In this document: positions 36,113-47,073 of the stretch, piece after piece
Position numbering within the stretch: the stretch's first letter is position 1
How the letters are laid out: each line of letters begins with the position of its first letter
Source: Uranotaenia lowii
Taxonomy: Eukaryota; Arthropoda; Insecta; Diptera; Culicidae
Length of the DNA stretch: 64,000 bases
Direction of reading: 5' to 3'
Assembly (NCBI RefSeq): GCF_029784155.1
Contig: NC_073692.1
Coordinates: forward strand, 234,688,503-234,752,502
The notes under the pieces: generated by a model
What the model saw: only the letters and a program-made list of their open reading frames with translations
Databases searched by the model: none
Told to the model about the DNA's origin: nothing
Translations under genes and position numbers: made by a program

Positions 36113-38542
36113 CATATACTCGAAGGATGTACGCTTAGAATAAAGTAAAAGGAATCTCTTCGAGGAAACATCAAGTTTCATTGAGATCCGTTTTGTGTTT
36201 GTATTAGGTTTTTTAAACTTGATGAAGATTCATTTTTCATGTTTTCAAATGTATGTGTACTTTTCGTTGTTTTTTCCACACCGTTTTATGATTAGTTTTT
36301 CTTAAATGTTCCAAGTTCCACTAATATATTTTTTAAGTGATCTAAAAGAAACCATCTCGGAACCCAAATCGCCCATTTTAAGATGTTGTGACAAAAGATT
36401 TTTTTTCAATTTTTCCATTCTAAGAAATAAAAATCTCATTAATTATTGTGAAGTGTGATAAAGTAAAATTTCTTGGAAATAATTTGTTTGAATTCGCAGT
36501 ACTTAACGGTTTAAGTTTTCACATAATTGGATGGTAAAATTGAACACATTGATGATCAACATTTATACAAAATTTATAGATTGACAGATGAAATTGAATT
36601 GTATAAAACTTAAAACCTCATACTTAATTTCAAATAAAGTTTCTTGCGTTGGATTTGGTTTTTCCAGATAATGCACGTTAAATCTCTTGAGTCCTCCATT
36701 TAGATTTCTCGACGGCTTTCAAAGCGTTGAAATCACAGCTCTCAACTTATAACTCTGAATTTAATTATTTTATCATTCTGTATGACGAATTCTAAATATA
36801 CGCAAATGGTTGGTTCTAAAAAGCTTGATTTTGAGAAAATAGCTTAATATGTTTTCAGCACTCAATCCAAATTCATTATGAAGATAAATCATTGCATCCA
36901 TACTTCACACACTGTATAGACTCCAAAGTCCTTCAGCAGTGGTAGGAAGCACTTTGAAAACCACTACAATTCAAGTCAATACATACATTACAGGTTAGTT
37001 GTATTTTTCAATCCGAAATGTTAGCTCATATTGCATCCAAAATTCTCGTATCTACCGGTAACTGGTGCTTTCAGCAGTAGAAGGTACAAAAAACACCCGC
37101 CAAAATTTCCCCTTTAAAATCTTTAACGCTCAGCAAGCTTTGATTTGCTTTCCAGTACACGTGAACTCTTTATAGTCGTTTCTTACGCCCGGCCTATGGT
37201 AATGGTGAAAACAACCCGCCAATGGAAACGAAAAACGGCTGCCAAATGGGTGCCATGACTTTTGATTTGTGGGAATAAAAGCGAAAGTTGTATGGGAGGC
37301 TCCCTTTTCTTAGGTGGGAGGGGCTCAGAGCTACCACTAAAACCTTACCCTGGTCCAAATACATCTCTGTACCAAATTTCAGGCTGATCGGTTAAGCGGT
37401 GTAGATTTGTATAAGGTGCATACAAACAAACAAACAAACATATATAGTCCAACTCATCTTTATATATTAGAAGATGAAACTTGCCACATTCCCCTTCACA
37501 GAAAAAATAATCGAGATGTATTGAAAAAAAAGTGATCAATCATACCCCGTTTTAACTCAAGATTTTAATTTTTCAACATTTTTTCACTTTTGTTTTTTTT
37601 TTTTCAAACAAAAATATGAAATCCTCTTCTAAAACACCCATTTTTCCCGCTAAAACTTCGGTAATTAAAAAACTTCTACTTTTGTGCAGATAATGGTCTC
37701 AGAAAGCACAAAGACAGTACTATTTTATGTGTCAGGAAATGGAAGTTCCATACAGTGTTTTGTTTTAACTGTTAGTTGCTGATTAAAAAATACCTGAAAT
37801 GTAGGGCGAAGATTCTCATAACTGACAAAATCGCCAGACGCATCCTCGCAAGCGTCTGTACAACCCACAGTAGCAGCACTATACGATACGCCAGAGGAAG
37901 GTTTGGCGTTTCTTTGTGGGAGTGACTTAACCAAAGCTCAATACATAGCAAACCGTCATATGAACCTTAGAAATGGGAATAATGACTATCCCTCTTCAAC
38001 TACATTATGTAGGCCAATCAAACTCGTGCTCTAAGGCAAAGTGATGTTAAGAAAATGGAAGATATGATGAAATCATAACGTCCAACATGTTGTTTGTTTA
38101 AGAATTTTTTTGTCAATATCAAAAGCGAACTTCTCCTTTCCATGGTTGATATTAAAGTAAATAACAATTTGGCCGACACATGTTCTCGAAAATTACACTT
38201 TGTAAATCATCTGGGAAAATGCTGAACAAATACTGAACCTACTGCGGTTCATGATTAATTATGCATAATTATGTAATTAAAAATAAGCGTATGAACGCAA
38301 GAGAGAAACGCTCTCTTCTCTTGATGACAAGAAAATAGAGAATGTAACAGCATTCTGCTAACGACTTTCAACTCGGACGGTTGTTTGTAGCGCGACAATA
38401 GGTTTGTTCATTTCAAACATTTTCTTATTCTATTTGTCTTTCATTCGAATCTTTAAACATATTTTAGCAATATCATTAATTGGAATAAGTTATTCATTTT
38501 TGTACTTCTATTATTCTTTACATAATTCCCTACAATCTCGTA
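36113..38542. other. Gene-free stretch with the end of the 15-kb insertion and repeat R
   Basis: The segment 37130-37466 is the right edge of the composite insertion (see 22380-37466), including AAACAAACAAACAAAC near 37426. Repeat R resumes at 37473. Beyond about 37690 nothing is recognised. Confidence 0.4.
37473..37690 (+). repeat. Dispersed repeat R, right part
   Basis: The sequence starting GATGAAACTTGCCACATTCC parallels 61465-61545 (TATGAAACATGCCACATTCC, then AATAATCGAGA and GTGATCAATC(A/T)TACCCCG) and continues exactly where the left part at 21556-22379 stops. Confidence 0.7.
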
Positions 38543-39519
38543 CATAAAGCTTAGTTCTTTTAGAAATGGGACAGTTACGAATGCCTGTATCTCAAAAACC
38601 ATTCTTTTGAACCAAATACTTTCTATGAAGAAAATGAAGGTAATGTTATGATATTTCATGAAAAAATTTGAAAAAAAATATTTACCGTTTTTTGTTAAAG
38701 AAATTTCTACTTTATTCTTGGTATCTCCCATTGGCCGGCGCACACTTTTTTCAGTCATGGTATTGATCAGTTTCTCCAACTTATACTTCGTAAAATCTAT
38801 ATTTTAGGTGGCTTCACCCTCCTTCTTCAATTTCTGATAATTTTTGGTCCAATACTTCTCTGGAAACTGGAAACTGGAAGCATTTAAGTGGATACAGTTG
38901 TTTCGAAATGAACAAATTTGATTATTTTTGACCACATTTTTGAACGTTTTTTTTTCGGTACCGGTTTTACAGCTTAAGAGCTTTGGAACTATCAAAAAAT
39001 GGTTGTTTGAGGTTGGATTTCTATGAGTCATCACTAGGCAACACTTTCAGCTTATCGGAGAAAATTGTTTTGGATATTTCAGCGGTCTACCCTTAGTTTT
39101 TCGTTTATTGAAAATTAAAAATGCTGGTATGAGACTTGACTTCCCTGATGATCCTTAACCGTTGTTGCCGATCATTTTCTTCACTACAATGCTTGATTTG
39201 AACTTTGTGGACATTATTGACAGTGTTTGCATACTTATCCACCACAAAAACTCAGTAATTCTTTGAATAATCACCGGTTTTGTCAGCTATCAATTTGATA
39301 ATGACGAACTTTAAAGGAAACTGTGCAAAATTATTTTTTTCTTTTTCTCTTACATCGTACATATCTCAAAAACGCGTAAATTTTAAATTTTGAAAAAAAT
39401 AGGTCGAATAGTACTTTTTACAGGCAACAAAATGCTGTCAAAATTTTTAATATCCAATAACTAGTTAACGAGCTATTAGCAAATGAAAGTGTCCCATTTC
39501 TAAAAGAACTAAGCTTTAT
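38543..39519 (-). mobile_element. Decayed Tc1/mariner-like element
   Basis: The inverted terminal repeats ATAAAGCTTAGTTCTTTTAG (followed by AAATGGGACA) are at 38544 and, inverted, at 39490-39519; TA lies at both flanks. On the minus strand, fragments such as FPEKYWTKNYQKLKKEG and a following TEKSVRRPMGDTKNKV recall the C-terminal RPIEKYW... region of Tc1/mariner transposases. The frame is broken (38804-39034, then 38453-38779), and no catalytic region survives. Confidence 0.6.
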
Positions 39520-39579
39520 TAGGATTGAGCATATGACTTGTGACATGATTGAGTAATTCTATTCTTATTTCAACAGGCT

Positions 39580-39914
39580 AACTATCAAAACATGGCAAGT
39601 AAAAACAGCTGAACATAAATATGAGTTTCAGTGTAGAAAACGGGAGCTGCAGGAGGAGTTTAAGACAAAGATGGGCTTCATAATCGATAAACCGAAGCCT
39701 GGATACGGGTCAAGTAACGACGGCAATACCGCCAGGAGATTTTTTGGTGATCCAAAAAGTAGTGCGGAGATATCGGGAATAAGCTTGGAGCTGATCACGA
39801 ATTTTTCCGATACTCTCCGAGTGGTATCGTCTGGACGTCAAATTGATGTTAAAAAGTATCAGCAACTTCTAGCTGATACAAGGCAGATCTATTTTTTAGT
39901 TGGTAACCACAGGT
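39580..39914 (+). pseudogene. Fragment or exon recalling Transib/RAG1-like transposon proteins
   Basis: An acceptor-like tract (TTCTTATTTCAACAG) is followed by an open frame (RLTIKTWQVKTAEHKYEFQ ... FKTKMGFIIDKPKPGYGSSN, DGNTARRFF, ISGISLELI, VVSSGRQIDV). The DGNTARRFF block with the downstream SSGxxI motif matches a family common in arthropods and cnidarians that I associate with Transib/RAG1-like proteins; this is recollection, not a search. The frame ends at 39919, close to donor-like TTG/GTAACC and CAG/GTGGTAA, so it may be one exon. No catalytic residues are covered. The foldback element starts right after it at 39920 and may have truncated it. Confidence 0.45.
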
Positions 39915-39919
39915 GGTAA

Positions 39920-42690
39920 CCCAAGTAACAATTTTAGCTTTATTATGGTCAGCAAAATATCGTTTGGACTATCGCATTAATCATCATAAAAAGCTAAAGC
40001 GCATTCTATAACATCACCTGGACTCTAATAAAGCCAAAATCAGGCTATTTGGCCCTACCCTAGAAACGTCATCAAGACATATAATTGTTGGTCATCAATG
40101 TTGGTCACCAAAGCTTTTAAAAAGCTATTATAAAACATGCTAGAAATTTTTGTTTTTTTCGGTTCTGTCAGTTCTCGAAGTTTTTTTAATTTTTTCCAGC
40201 AACCATAATGGTTGATGAATGATGATTGCATTATTCAGATATGATCTGGTAAAATTAATAGCTAAAAAAACCAATGTTTTAACCATATATTGAGCTTCTT
40301 TTCTACTGCCAGTCAAGATTTTAGGTAAAATGTATATGAAATAGTATCTTAAAATAAATGCGCCTCGTCAAATCTGATGGTCAATTATGATGGAATTGAT
40401 GGAAAAAGGCCTGAAAAAATATTTTCCAATGCTTGCATTGTGAATCCATCAACATGGCGTGATTTTGTGCCCTTCGATTTTGCAACCAACATGGCGTGAG
40501 TCAATTCATAGTTTTATTATGGTTTAATGATGACCCCAAAAAAAGCTACGATTTGACGTTTCTCTCGCAAGCCAACCAATTACACGCTAAGGTTGAGTTC
40601 CTCATTTCTGAGTTGTTAATCATTAGTACAGCAAATGAGGACAGACTTTTTGAATGAAAAGGGATTTGTTTTGAATGACCCGTGGAATAAATCATGAGTT
40701 GAAGTCAAATTTCGTTGTCTGACGCCATCTTGAAATCCAAGATGGCGGCTTCCGCTGAACTTTAAAATGGTGTAAATGACTTGAAATCGCATGAAACCCC
40801 AACAAAATCGGGTATCGGGTGAAAGGGCTAAACGAGTAGAAGTTGAATTTCGCTATCAGACGCCATCTTGAAATCCAAAATGGCGGCATCCGCTTAACTT
40901 TTAATGCTTAATGCTGACAAAAAGTCGCATTAAACCACCACTATACGGGTATTGGGTGAAAGGGCTAAACTAGAAGTCGATTTTTTTTCTTTCCGACGCC
41001 ATCTTGAAATCCAAGATGGCAGCTTCCACTGAACTTAAAATACTGTTAATCAATGAAAATCGCTTGAACACAACTTTTTTCACGAAATACTACATTAAAA
41101 CTACTATTTTAAGACAATTTAGATCATTTTAAATCACTTTTATTATTTTTTCATTATGTTTCTAATGCATTTAGCACTTTTCTTGTTTTGTTTATAGTTT
41201 TTGTTTTTTTTTTTGCCATTTATGTAATTCTGTTATTCCTATCATGCTATTATGTTTAAATTGTATTGGTCTTATTCTAGCGAAAACTATAAGGTTATGT
41301 TGTTTCTGTTAACCGTCTGATTTAGGTACATGTGCCAAATTCGATGTTGCCAAAATCGAATGTTGCCAAAAACGAACGGGGTCTGTATTGTGGTGGTTTT
41401 TGTGGGATTTTCAGTCACTTACAGATTTTCAGAGAAACGCGAAAAGAGATATTTGACTTCTATCATTTAGCCTTAGCACCCAATACAATATATTTGGGAG
41501 TTTCATGCTATTTTCATTCATTTACAGCATTTTTAAGTTCAGCTGAAGCCACCATCTTGGATTTCAAGATAGCGTAAGAATGCAAAAATAAACTTTTTAT
41601 AGCTTATCCTAATTGACAAACACCCATATTTTGGAGGTTTCATGCGATATTCAATGATTTAGAGCATTTTTAAAGTTTATAGAAAGCTGCCATCTTGGAT
41701 TTCAAGATGGCGTAAGATAGCAATATTCGACTTCTACTCGTTAAGCCCTTCCACCCACTACCTCCTGGGTTTCATGTCATTTTAAGTCATTTACTACATT
41801 TTAAAGTTTAGCGGAAGCCGCCATCTTGGATTTCAAGATGGCGTCAGATAGAGAAATTCAACTTCTACCGGTTGATTTCTTTCAACTTATACCCCTATAA
41901 TATAGGTTTTATGCGATTTTCAGTCATTTACAGTATTTTCAAGTTGAGTGGTAGCCGCCAGCTTGGATTTAAGATGGCGACGGGCAACGAAATTTGACTT
42001 CTACTCTTATTCTACTCTCTTATTACTTTCACCTAATAACCATATTGTGAAGGTTTCACGATATTTTCAGTAATTTACAGCTTTGAAAATAAAAGCGGAA
42101 GCCGCCATCTTGAATTAATGATGGCGTCAAGCAACAATTTTTTTTCCTACTATTTGGGCCCTTTCACTCAATATGTACTCATATTGTAAAGATATTCATA
42201 CTACTTTCGGTGATTTCAAGTTTTCAAAGATGTATTTTTTTAATTTTAACTCAAAACCAACACGCATAACTTACCAAAAATGTGTAAAAATGGGAGTTCC
42301 AATTCAAATATGTGCTATCTAATCTGAGCGTGTCCTGTTTTGACATCTTGATCGAGAACTGTCACTAAATTTTATGGCGGTTTAATAATCATGCACTGAG
42401 TGCTATTATAGAACATGCGAAAGAAAGCTTGGAGCAAACTTCTAAGTTTGTGTTTTATTATAGTTTAAAAAGAGCATTCATAACTCTTTCAAAATAACTA
42501 AAAAAGTATGTTTAATAAAAGTTTTATTAGCGTTTTCAAAACCATCTGAAAACATATGGTCGAAGAAAAAATATAAGCATTCTGCATGACCATAATAAAA
42601 CCGTCATAAAACGAGCTGCACAAAAAAATGCCATAATTAAACCATAATAAAACTTCCTAATGCTAGTTGGCATAATCTGTGTTACTTGGG
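39920..42690. mobile_element. 2.8-kb foldback element with CCCAAGTAACA ends
   Basis: The termini CCCAAGTAACA (39920-39930) and TGTTACTTGGG (42680-42690) are inverted repeats. Subterminal regions on both sides are rich in TTTTATTATGGT-like motifs. The interior holds an inverted minisatellite array. No coding is recognised; apparent frames run through the repeats. Confidence 0.65.
40724..42127. repeat. Inverted minisatellite array, about 137-bp unit with a palindromic core
   Basis: Each unit carries an imperfect palindrome of the type GCCATCTTGGATTTCAAGAT-GGCG. Cores lie near 40724, 40861, 40996 (one orientation) and 41548, 41687, 41817, 41955, 42101 (opposite orientation), spaced 130-146 bp. 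Between cores the units share GGGTATTGGGTGAAAGGGCTAA-like text. The spacer 41022-41330 is AT-rich. Confidence 0.8.
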
Positions 42691-42868
42691 AAATCCCGGT
42701 TTACGGATTGTATTCCAAGGCACGGCGAGCCACCGCGTCCCCCCAGTTTGCTACTCTGGGTCCATGGGTACAATGGCAAGATTCATGATATACTCCGTGT
42801 ATACCCCCTACTCCCTAAACTCCACCTGGGGCCGCAGACCTGGTTCCCACCTCGAACTGTTTAGTACA

Positions 42869-43198
42869 CTATGCTTCAATAGTGGGAGGTCTATTCGCGC
42901 TAGTGCGCTCCAAGGCATTAACGAGACCACTTTCAGCAAAACCTCTCGTCTTTACGACTCGACGCCTGAACTCTCCTCTAACGACTTGAGAACAGACATC
43001 TCCTCGCAATGACTCGAGATTCTCACACAAACCTCTCCTCTTCGCGACTTGAGGCCTGATCTCTCCTCTAACGACTTGAGATCCGACCTCTCCTCGCATC
43101 GACTCGAGGTTTACCTCTCCTCTGCACGATTCAAGGCCCGATCTCTCCTCTAACGACTTGAAATCTGACCTCTCCTCGTAATGACTCGAGGTGACCAC
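42869..43198 (-). repeat. Tandem-repeat region open on the minus strand, 109 residues
   Basis: Short units built on CTCGAGTC / AGAGGAGAG words repeat several times between about 42940 and 43400. On the minus strand they keep one frame open (SQVVRGEIRPQV, SLRGDVCSQVVRGEFRRRVV). The product is unrecognised and may be only a by-product of the repeat. The region 42690-43780 is markedly GC-rich compared with its neighbours and could belong with the gag-like segment upstream on the same strand. Confidence 0.35.
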
Positions 43199-43785
43199 TT
43201 GTACCCCTCCTCTTGTTGATAAGGGGCCTGATCCCTCCTCTTACGACTCGAGATCCGACCCCTTATCATAAAGACTCGGGGTTGAGCACATAAACCTCTC
43301 CGCCTGAAGATTTGAGGCCTGACCTTTCCTCTAACGACTCGAGGCCCGACCTCTTACCTTCAGGGTTCGAGGTTTGCCACCTTGCCCGTCGTGTGCCAGA
43401 TCGAGAGCAGCTTATCCTAGACTCGAGTCTGTCACGGCACACGCGCGGGACTTAACGCAACGACTCGGATGATTCCCTAAGAAGACGTCATCCTACTCCG
43501 ACTCGAATGGCTCACCCGGCGTCGAGAGCCACTCTACCCGTGGGTATTCCCCGAACGTGGAATAACCCTTTCCCAACGATTTCCACTGCGAAGAAGGTCA
43601 AGTCTTATCCCCGCAGCTTCTGTCGTTGAGAACCGCCCTACTCGGATATTCCCCAGAGGTGAAGCATCCTACGCACGAACGCGGCGCACCCACGGCATCC
43701 GCTACGCAGAAGGTGTTGCCTTATCTTTGTAGCTTCATACCGTGGGGTCGGACGCACTCTATTCGACAGCCCCCCGTCGATGGGA

Positions 43786-44503
43786 TCAGTCTACTTCGAC
43801 GTTTGCGTCATTGGGGTTGGGGTTTGGCTTTGTTCGTCTCCGCACCTTTGGGCCTCCCCCTTTTGCGCGATACCGTTTGCCATCCGGTATTTGCGCTCGT
43901 AGGCTCACTTGCATTCTCTGCAGGGCCTTCCGCCCGCTTGAAAGAGCTAGCCACAGGATCCTGCCGGACAGACGGATTCTTCGCTCTTTTTTAGAGTCAC
44001 CGGGTCTGAGTTCCCCGGGAGACCCTCTCTTACGTTTGCTGTTGCCGACAAACGCAAGATCGCCCTCAGTTTGGGCAAAGGCATTGACCTTCTGCGGGCG
44101 GATTGTGGATGGTATCCGCCCCCTCAGAGGGGTCTCTGCTGGATCTCGCTCCATTGGTCTGGCCTCGGGCTCCGCAAGACGTTCCACCACAGCTTTGCTG
44201 GCTGCGATGAAAAGCTGCATCACCCTGGCTAGCTCCTCGCGTATTTCCTTGTGGATGTTGGACTTCCCCTTCACACATTCCACAAGGTCAGCGATGCCAG
44301 CCATGGCCGTGACCAACACTACTGGAGCTCCCGGATCTTGGAGTTCCGGGGAGCTCAGTAGTTCCTAAAAATAACCAAAAATTGCGTTACGTAGTATTTG
44401 AACGGCCCCATTGGGGACTCACCTTTGCAGTTTTTGCGCCGAAGTCTAATCGTACAGCCGGAAGCAATCGGAAGGGCTCTGGCCAGTTGATGTGTGCGCC
44501 CAT
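43786..44503 (-). pseudogene. R1-type LINE ORF1 (gag-like) fragment with a possible 58-bp intron
   Basis: The second block (43786-44364) contains ECVKGKSNIHKEIREELARV followed by a basic KRKRGSPGEL / SKKERRIRL stretch. This resembles the N-terminal part of ORF1 proteins of R1-clade LINEs, which normally continue to CCHC knuckles that are missing here. An upstream block (44423-44503, start MGAHINWPEPF) joins in phase across a short stretch bounded by AAG/GTGAGT and TTTTTAG (44365-44422). LINE ORFs normally lack introns, so either this is a coincidence or the segment has been captured into a spliced transcript. Confidence 0.45.
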
Positions 44504-45120
44504 GGAGCAGTGCAGCAACGCAGGGTTGCCAGACAATCGAATTTGGTATTCCCGTGATAAGAGCTGTGATAAACATGTGCCGTCTGAAATCGAGCTGTGA
44601 TAAACTTGTTGTGTGTTTTGGAGGTTATGATTGTACACTATGGTAGGAAATTACGATAAAGACGTAATTGTAAGCTAGCTTAAGGAGTTTCTAATATGCT
44701 TGTAAGATAAATTCACGTTCACGCTACAAGTTTTGGGTTGTATGGCATAGTGTTTTTGGGCAAAATTAGTCGAGCAGCACAAATTCAATATGAGTGGTGC
44801 AAATTGGTTACATTAAAACACGTATTTTCATTCTTAAATTACCACTGAATAGGGTGTCCCAATTTTTAGTGTTCCCAAAGAAAAATGTCCTCCTCGTGAA
44901 CAAGTTTTGTAATTTTATTCTGGCAAAGCTAAATATGGGTCTTAATCTTATTTGGCAAGCCAGCAAACTTCCTAAAAAGTCAAATTGACATTCTACTAAG
45001 GCTTATGTTCTCCATGATGTCCGTTTGTGGGTTTGCAATAAAATTTCTAAATTAACATTCGACAAAGACAGTCCTTAGTTCAGTGAGGCCCTTGATGAAA
45101 ATGTCCACATATGATCGTGT
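44504..45120. other. Intergenic, downstream of the carbonic-anhydrase-related gene
   Basis: No gene is seen. On the minus strand an AATAAA at 44914-44919 lies about 200 nt after the stop codon of the carbonic-anhydrase-related gene and is a candidate polyadenylation signal. Confidence 0.3.
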
Positions 45121-47073
45121 TCAGTACGTACACCGATAGAGATCAACCTGTCGTCCGTTCAGAGGTTGTGGGTTCCGGTAATTGTTCACCAGTGGTTGAC
45201 CATTCGTTTGCTTCAGCGATCGAAATGCATTCAACTGATTCTCGCTTATGTTTAGTGTTCTTTTCTGCAGTATCCAGGTGACGGTTTCGTAGCACGGAGG
45301 CGTTGTCAGACTTCCCTGATACGAAAAATAGGGCAGCCGGCGTGAGCCAATCAGTTGTGCAATGTTGAATGCCGTCGGATCCGGCAATGTGTAACTGCTA
45401 GGAGCGTCCTGAACCTGAAACAAGGCGTCAATCCAACGATAATTTGGATCTCTATCGACAACGACGAAAAATAATCCCAACACAGCTAGACCGTAAGTTT
45501 GATTTTCCGCTTCCTCGAAGGTGCTGTAGGGGAGGAGCGGGCTAAATGCGCCTATTAAGCAGAACACTGATTTAATCAAATATCACATCGAATATGTGTA
45601 CAAAAACTATATACACGTGTGCAAGCATCTGTTTTCTATGCATTGGAGTAATTTTTATGTTAAAATTTTCTTCTGTTTCCAAGAAAACGATTTTATTATA
45701 AGTGTTGTCTAAAATGCCGAACCTCAAACCGTGCGGGCTAAATGCGCCTATTTATGTTTTGAACAAAATTTCTGTTTTTTGGGCAATATTTCCGAATAAT
45801 TTTATTGAAACTGCTGGAAAGTATTAATTTCCATACGACAAAGCTGAAGTTTTATAAAAATCTATGTATGTTATAATTTTATAGAATAAACCAAAAGTTA
45901 GGGTTGCCACACTATGGAGGGAGTTCATCCATGAGAAAAACTTTATCAAATCTGTTTTTAGATCTTCAATTCTCTCTAAAGATGTTATTCAGAGCTTATA
46001 TTTGAAGGTTCAATGATAAAAATCATTTATTTATTCTATTTAACCTGTTATTTTAGGATGGAGGCATTTTACAAACATGATGGGGGCATACAAAAACACT
46101 CTATTATTCCACTATATAATCATTATTAAACCTTCACAAAAGCTGAAGTATGTTTAATTTCTTAAGTTCATTTGAGTAAGAAACAAAAACCATCCTAGTT
46201 TTTGTTTTAAGCTTCTTTACGTATAATTTTTAAAAGTCGAAATATTACATCAAAATGTATCAAAACCTTTTATGATTTTTAAAATTTTTTTGAGTTTGTA
46301 AATTCATAAAATTCTTTCATGCCTTATGTTCTAAGCGTATCACCCTCAAAATGCATTGGTCAGATAAGCTGTATAGTCAGCCATTTCATCAAACAGCCGT
46401 AGGGTCATTTAACCCGATAGGCCCATTTAGGAAACCTTTCCCCTACTTTTGATTGTAGAACGTCAGCTGTATGCTCATAGGATATGATCGATTGTCCATC
46501 ACATGCTCGGATCCTCGGCTCGAATCCGATCCCCAGTGGAACTCCAAGCTATCAAAGCGATAACTCCCCTGCAGAGGGCCTCCCCGGGCTATGACAGTGC
46601 GATTATTAGCGTATTGGAAGGTGTATCTGGCTAAAAGTTAAACAAAAATATGTTATTGAAATGTCGAAAGGCAGAATGTTTCAGCCACGATCGGGATCAA
46701 CAACCTGTTTGTCCATCGTTGGTTACAACAACTTGTGTGGCATTTTCGGCGTATCCCTCCAAAATAAGGGGTTGAGGAACGGTGCGCCGGACGGCAGTCT
46801 TCGTTTCCAACCGGATGGGACTTTGGCGACGCCCATTACAGCGCGCATCGATTTTTCCGAAATTATCGCCCTCCCCCCCCCTCGTAATCAAACTCCGCTA
46901 CGTAAAAAATTATCTTCAAAAATTCCATCTTTCAAGTATCTTTAAAGAAGCTTTAATTAAGCACCGAAACGTCAAATCACTTCTGATTACTTAAGAAAAA
47001 TCTACTTACGTTCGTCCTGACCTCGAACCAGGGCCAGCAGGAGTAAACCTACGATGGGTGTTGCTAGTTTCAT
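45121..47073 (-). CDS. Secreted alpha-carbonic-anhydrase-related protein, four exons
   Basis: Exons on the minus strand: 47073-47010 (MKLATPIVGLLLLALVRGQDE, a signal peptide), 46897-46705, 46630-46447 and 45523-45121, separated by introns of 112, 74 and 923 bp with GT...AG ends. About 280 residues fits the family. Conserved blocks are CNGRRQSPI (exon 2), GGPLQGSYRFDSLEFHWG and GSEH (exon 3), YGLAVLGLFF and GSLTTPPCYETVTW (exon 4), including the two Cys that form the extracellular disulphide and the active-site Thr. By alignment with human CA II, position 94 is Glu, 119 is Gln and the proton shuttle 64 is Gln; only His96 of the zinc ligands remains. Carbonate hydration is therefore unlikely, and a binding or structural role is inferred. 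A run of nine G in exon 2 (46873-46881) puts the exon one base out of phase, so this is either a sequencing indel or a true frameshift. Confidence 0.85.
46873..46881 (-). other. G9 homopolymer that breaks phase in exon 2 of the carbonic-anhydrase-related gene
   Basis: Exon 1 ends after one base of a codon. With nine G the exon 2 frame reached from exon 1 meets a stop just after the tract, whereas the conserved CNGRRQSPI block lies one frame away. Eight G would keep the whole gene in frame. Confidence 0.75.

Larger units (their letters stand above)
22380..37466. mobile_element. Composite 15.1-kb insertion splitting repeat R
   Basis: R stops at 22379 and resumes at 37473, and both junctions carry TTAGAA (22374-22379 and 37467-37472), a candidate target duplication. 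The left edge begins AATACTAGCTGATTTACCC. The right edge has ATTTCAGGCTGATCGGTTAA, a CAAA microsatellite and TATATA, resembling the two ends of widely dispersed insect repeats that I cannot classify with certainty. All other elements between these coordinates would be nested inside it. Confidence 0.5.

Noticed and set aside
41332..41577. 81-residue protein
   Set aside because: It reads through the palindromic minisatellite; the recurring ILDFKIA-type phrase is the translated palindrome.
40724..42127. CRISPR array
   Set aside because: Regular spacing, but the units are 137-bp diverged repeats in two orientations in an insect genome, not short direct repeats with unique spacers.
43626..44368. 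Plus-strand proteins of 122 and 208 residues
   Set aside because: They are antisense shadows of the gag-like minus-strand frame in GC-rich DNA.
46661..46994. Plus-strand frames of 94 and 70 residues
   Set aside because: Antisense to exon 2 of the carbonic-anhydrase-related gene.
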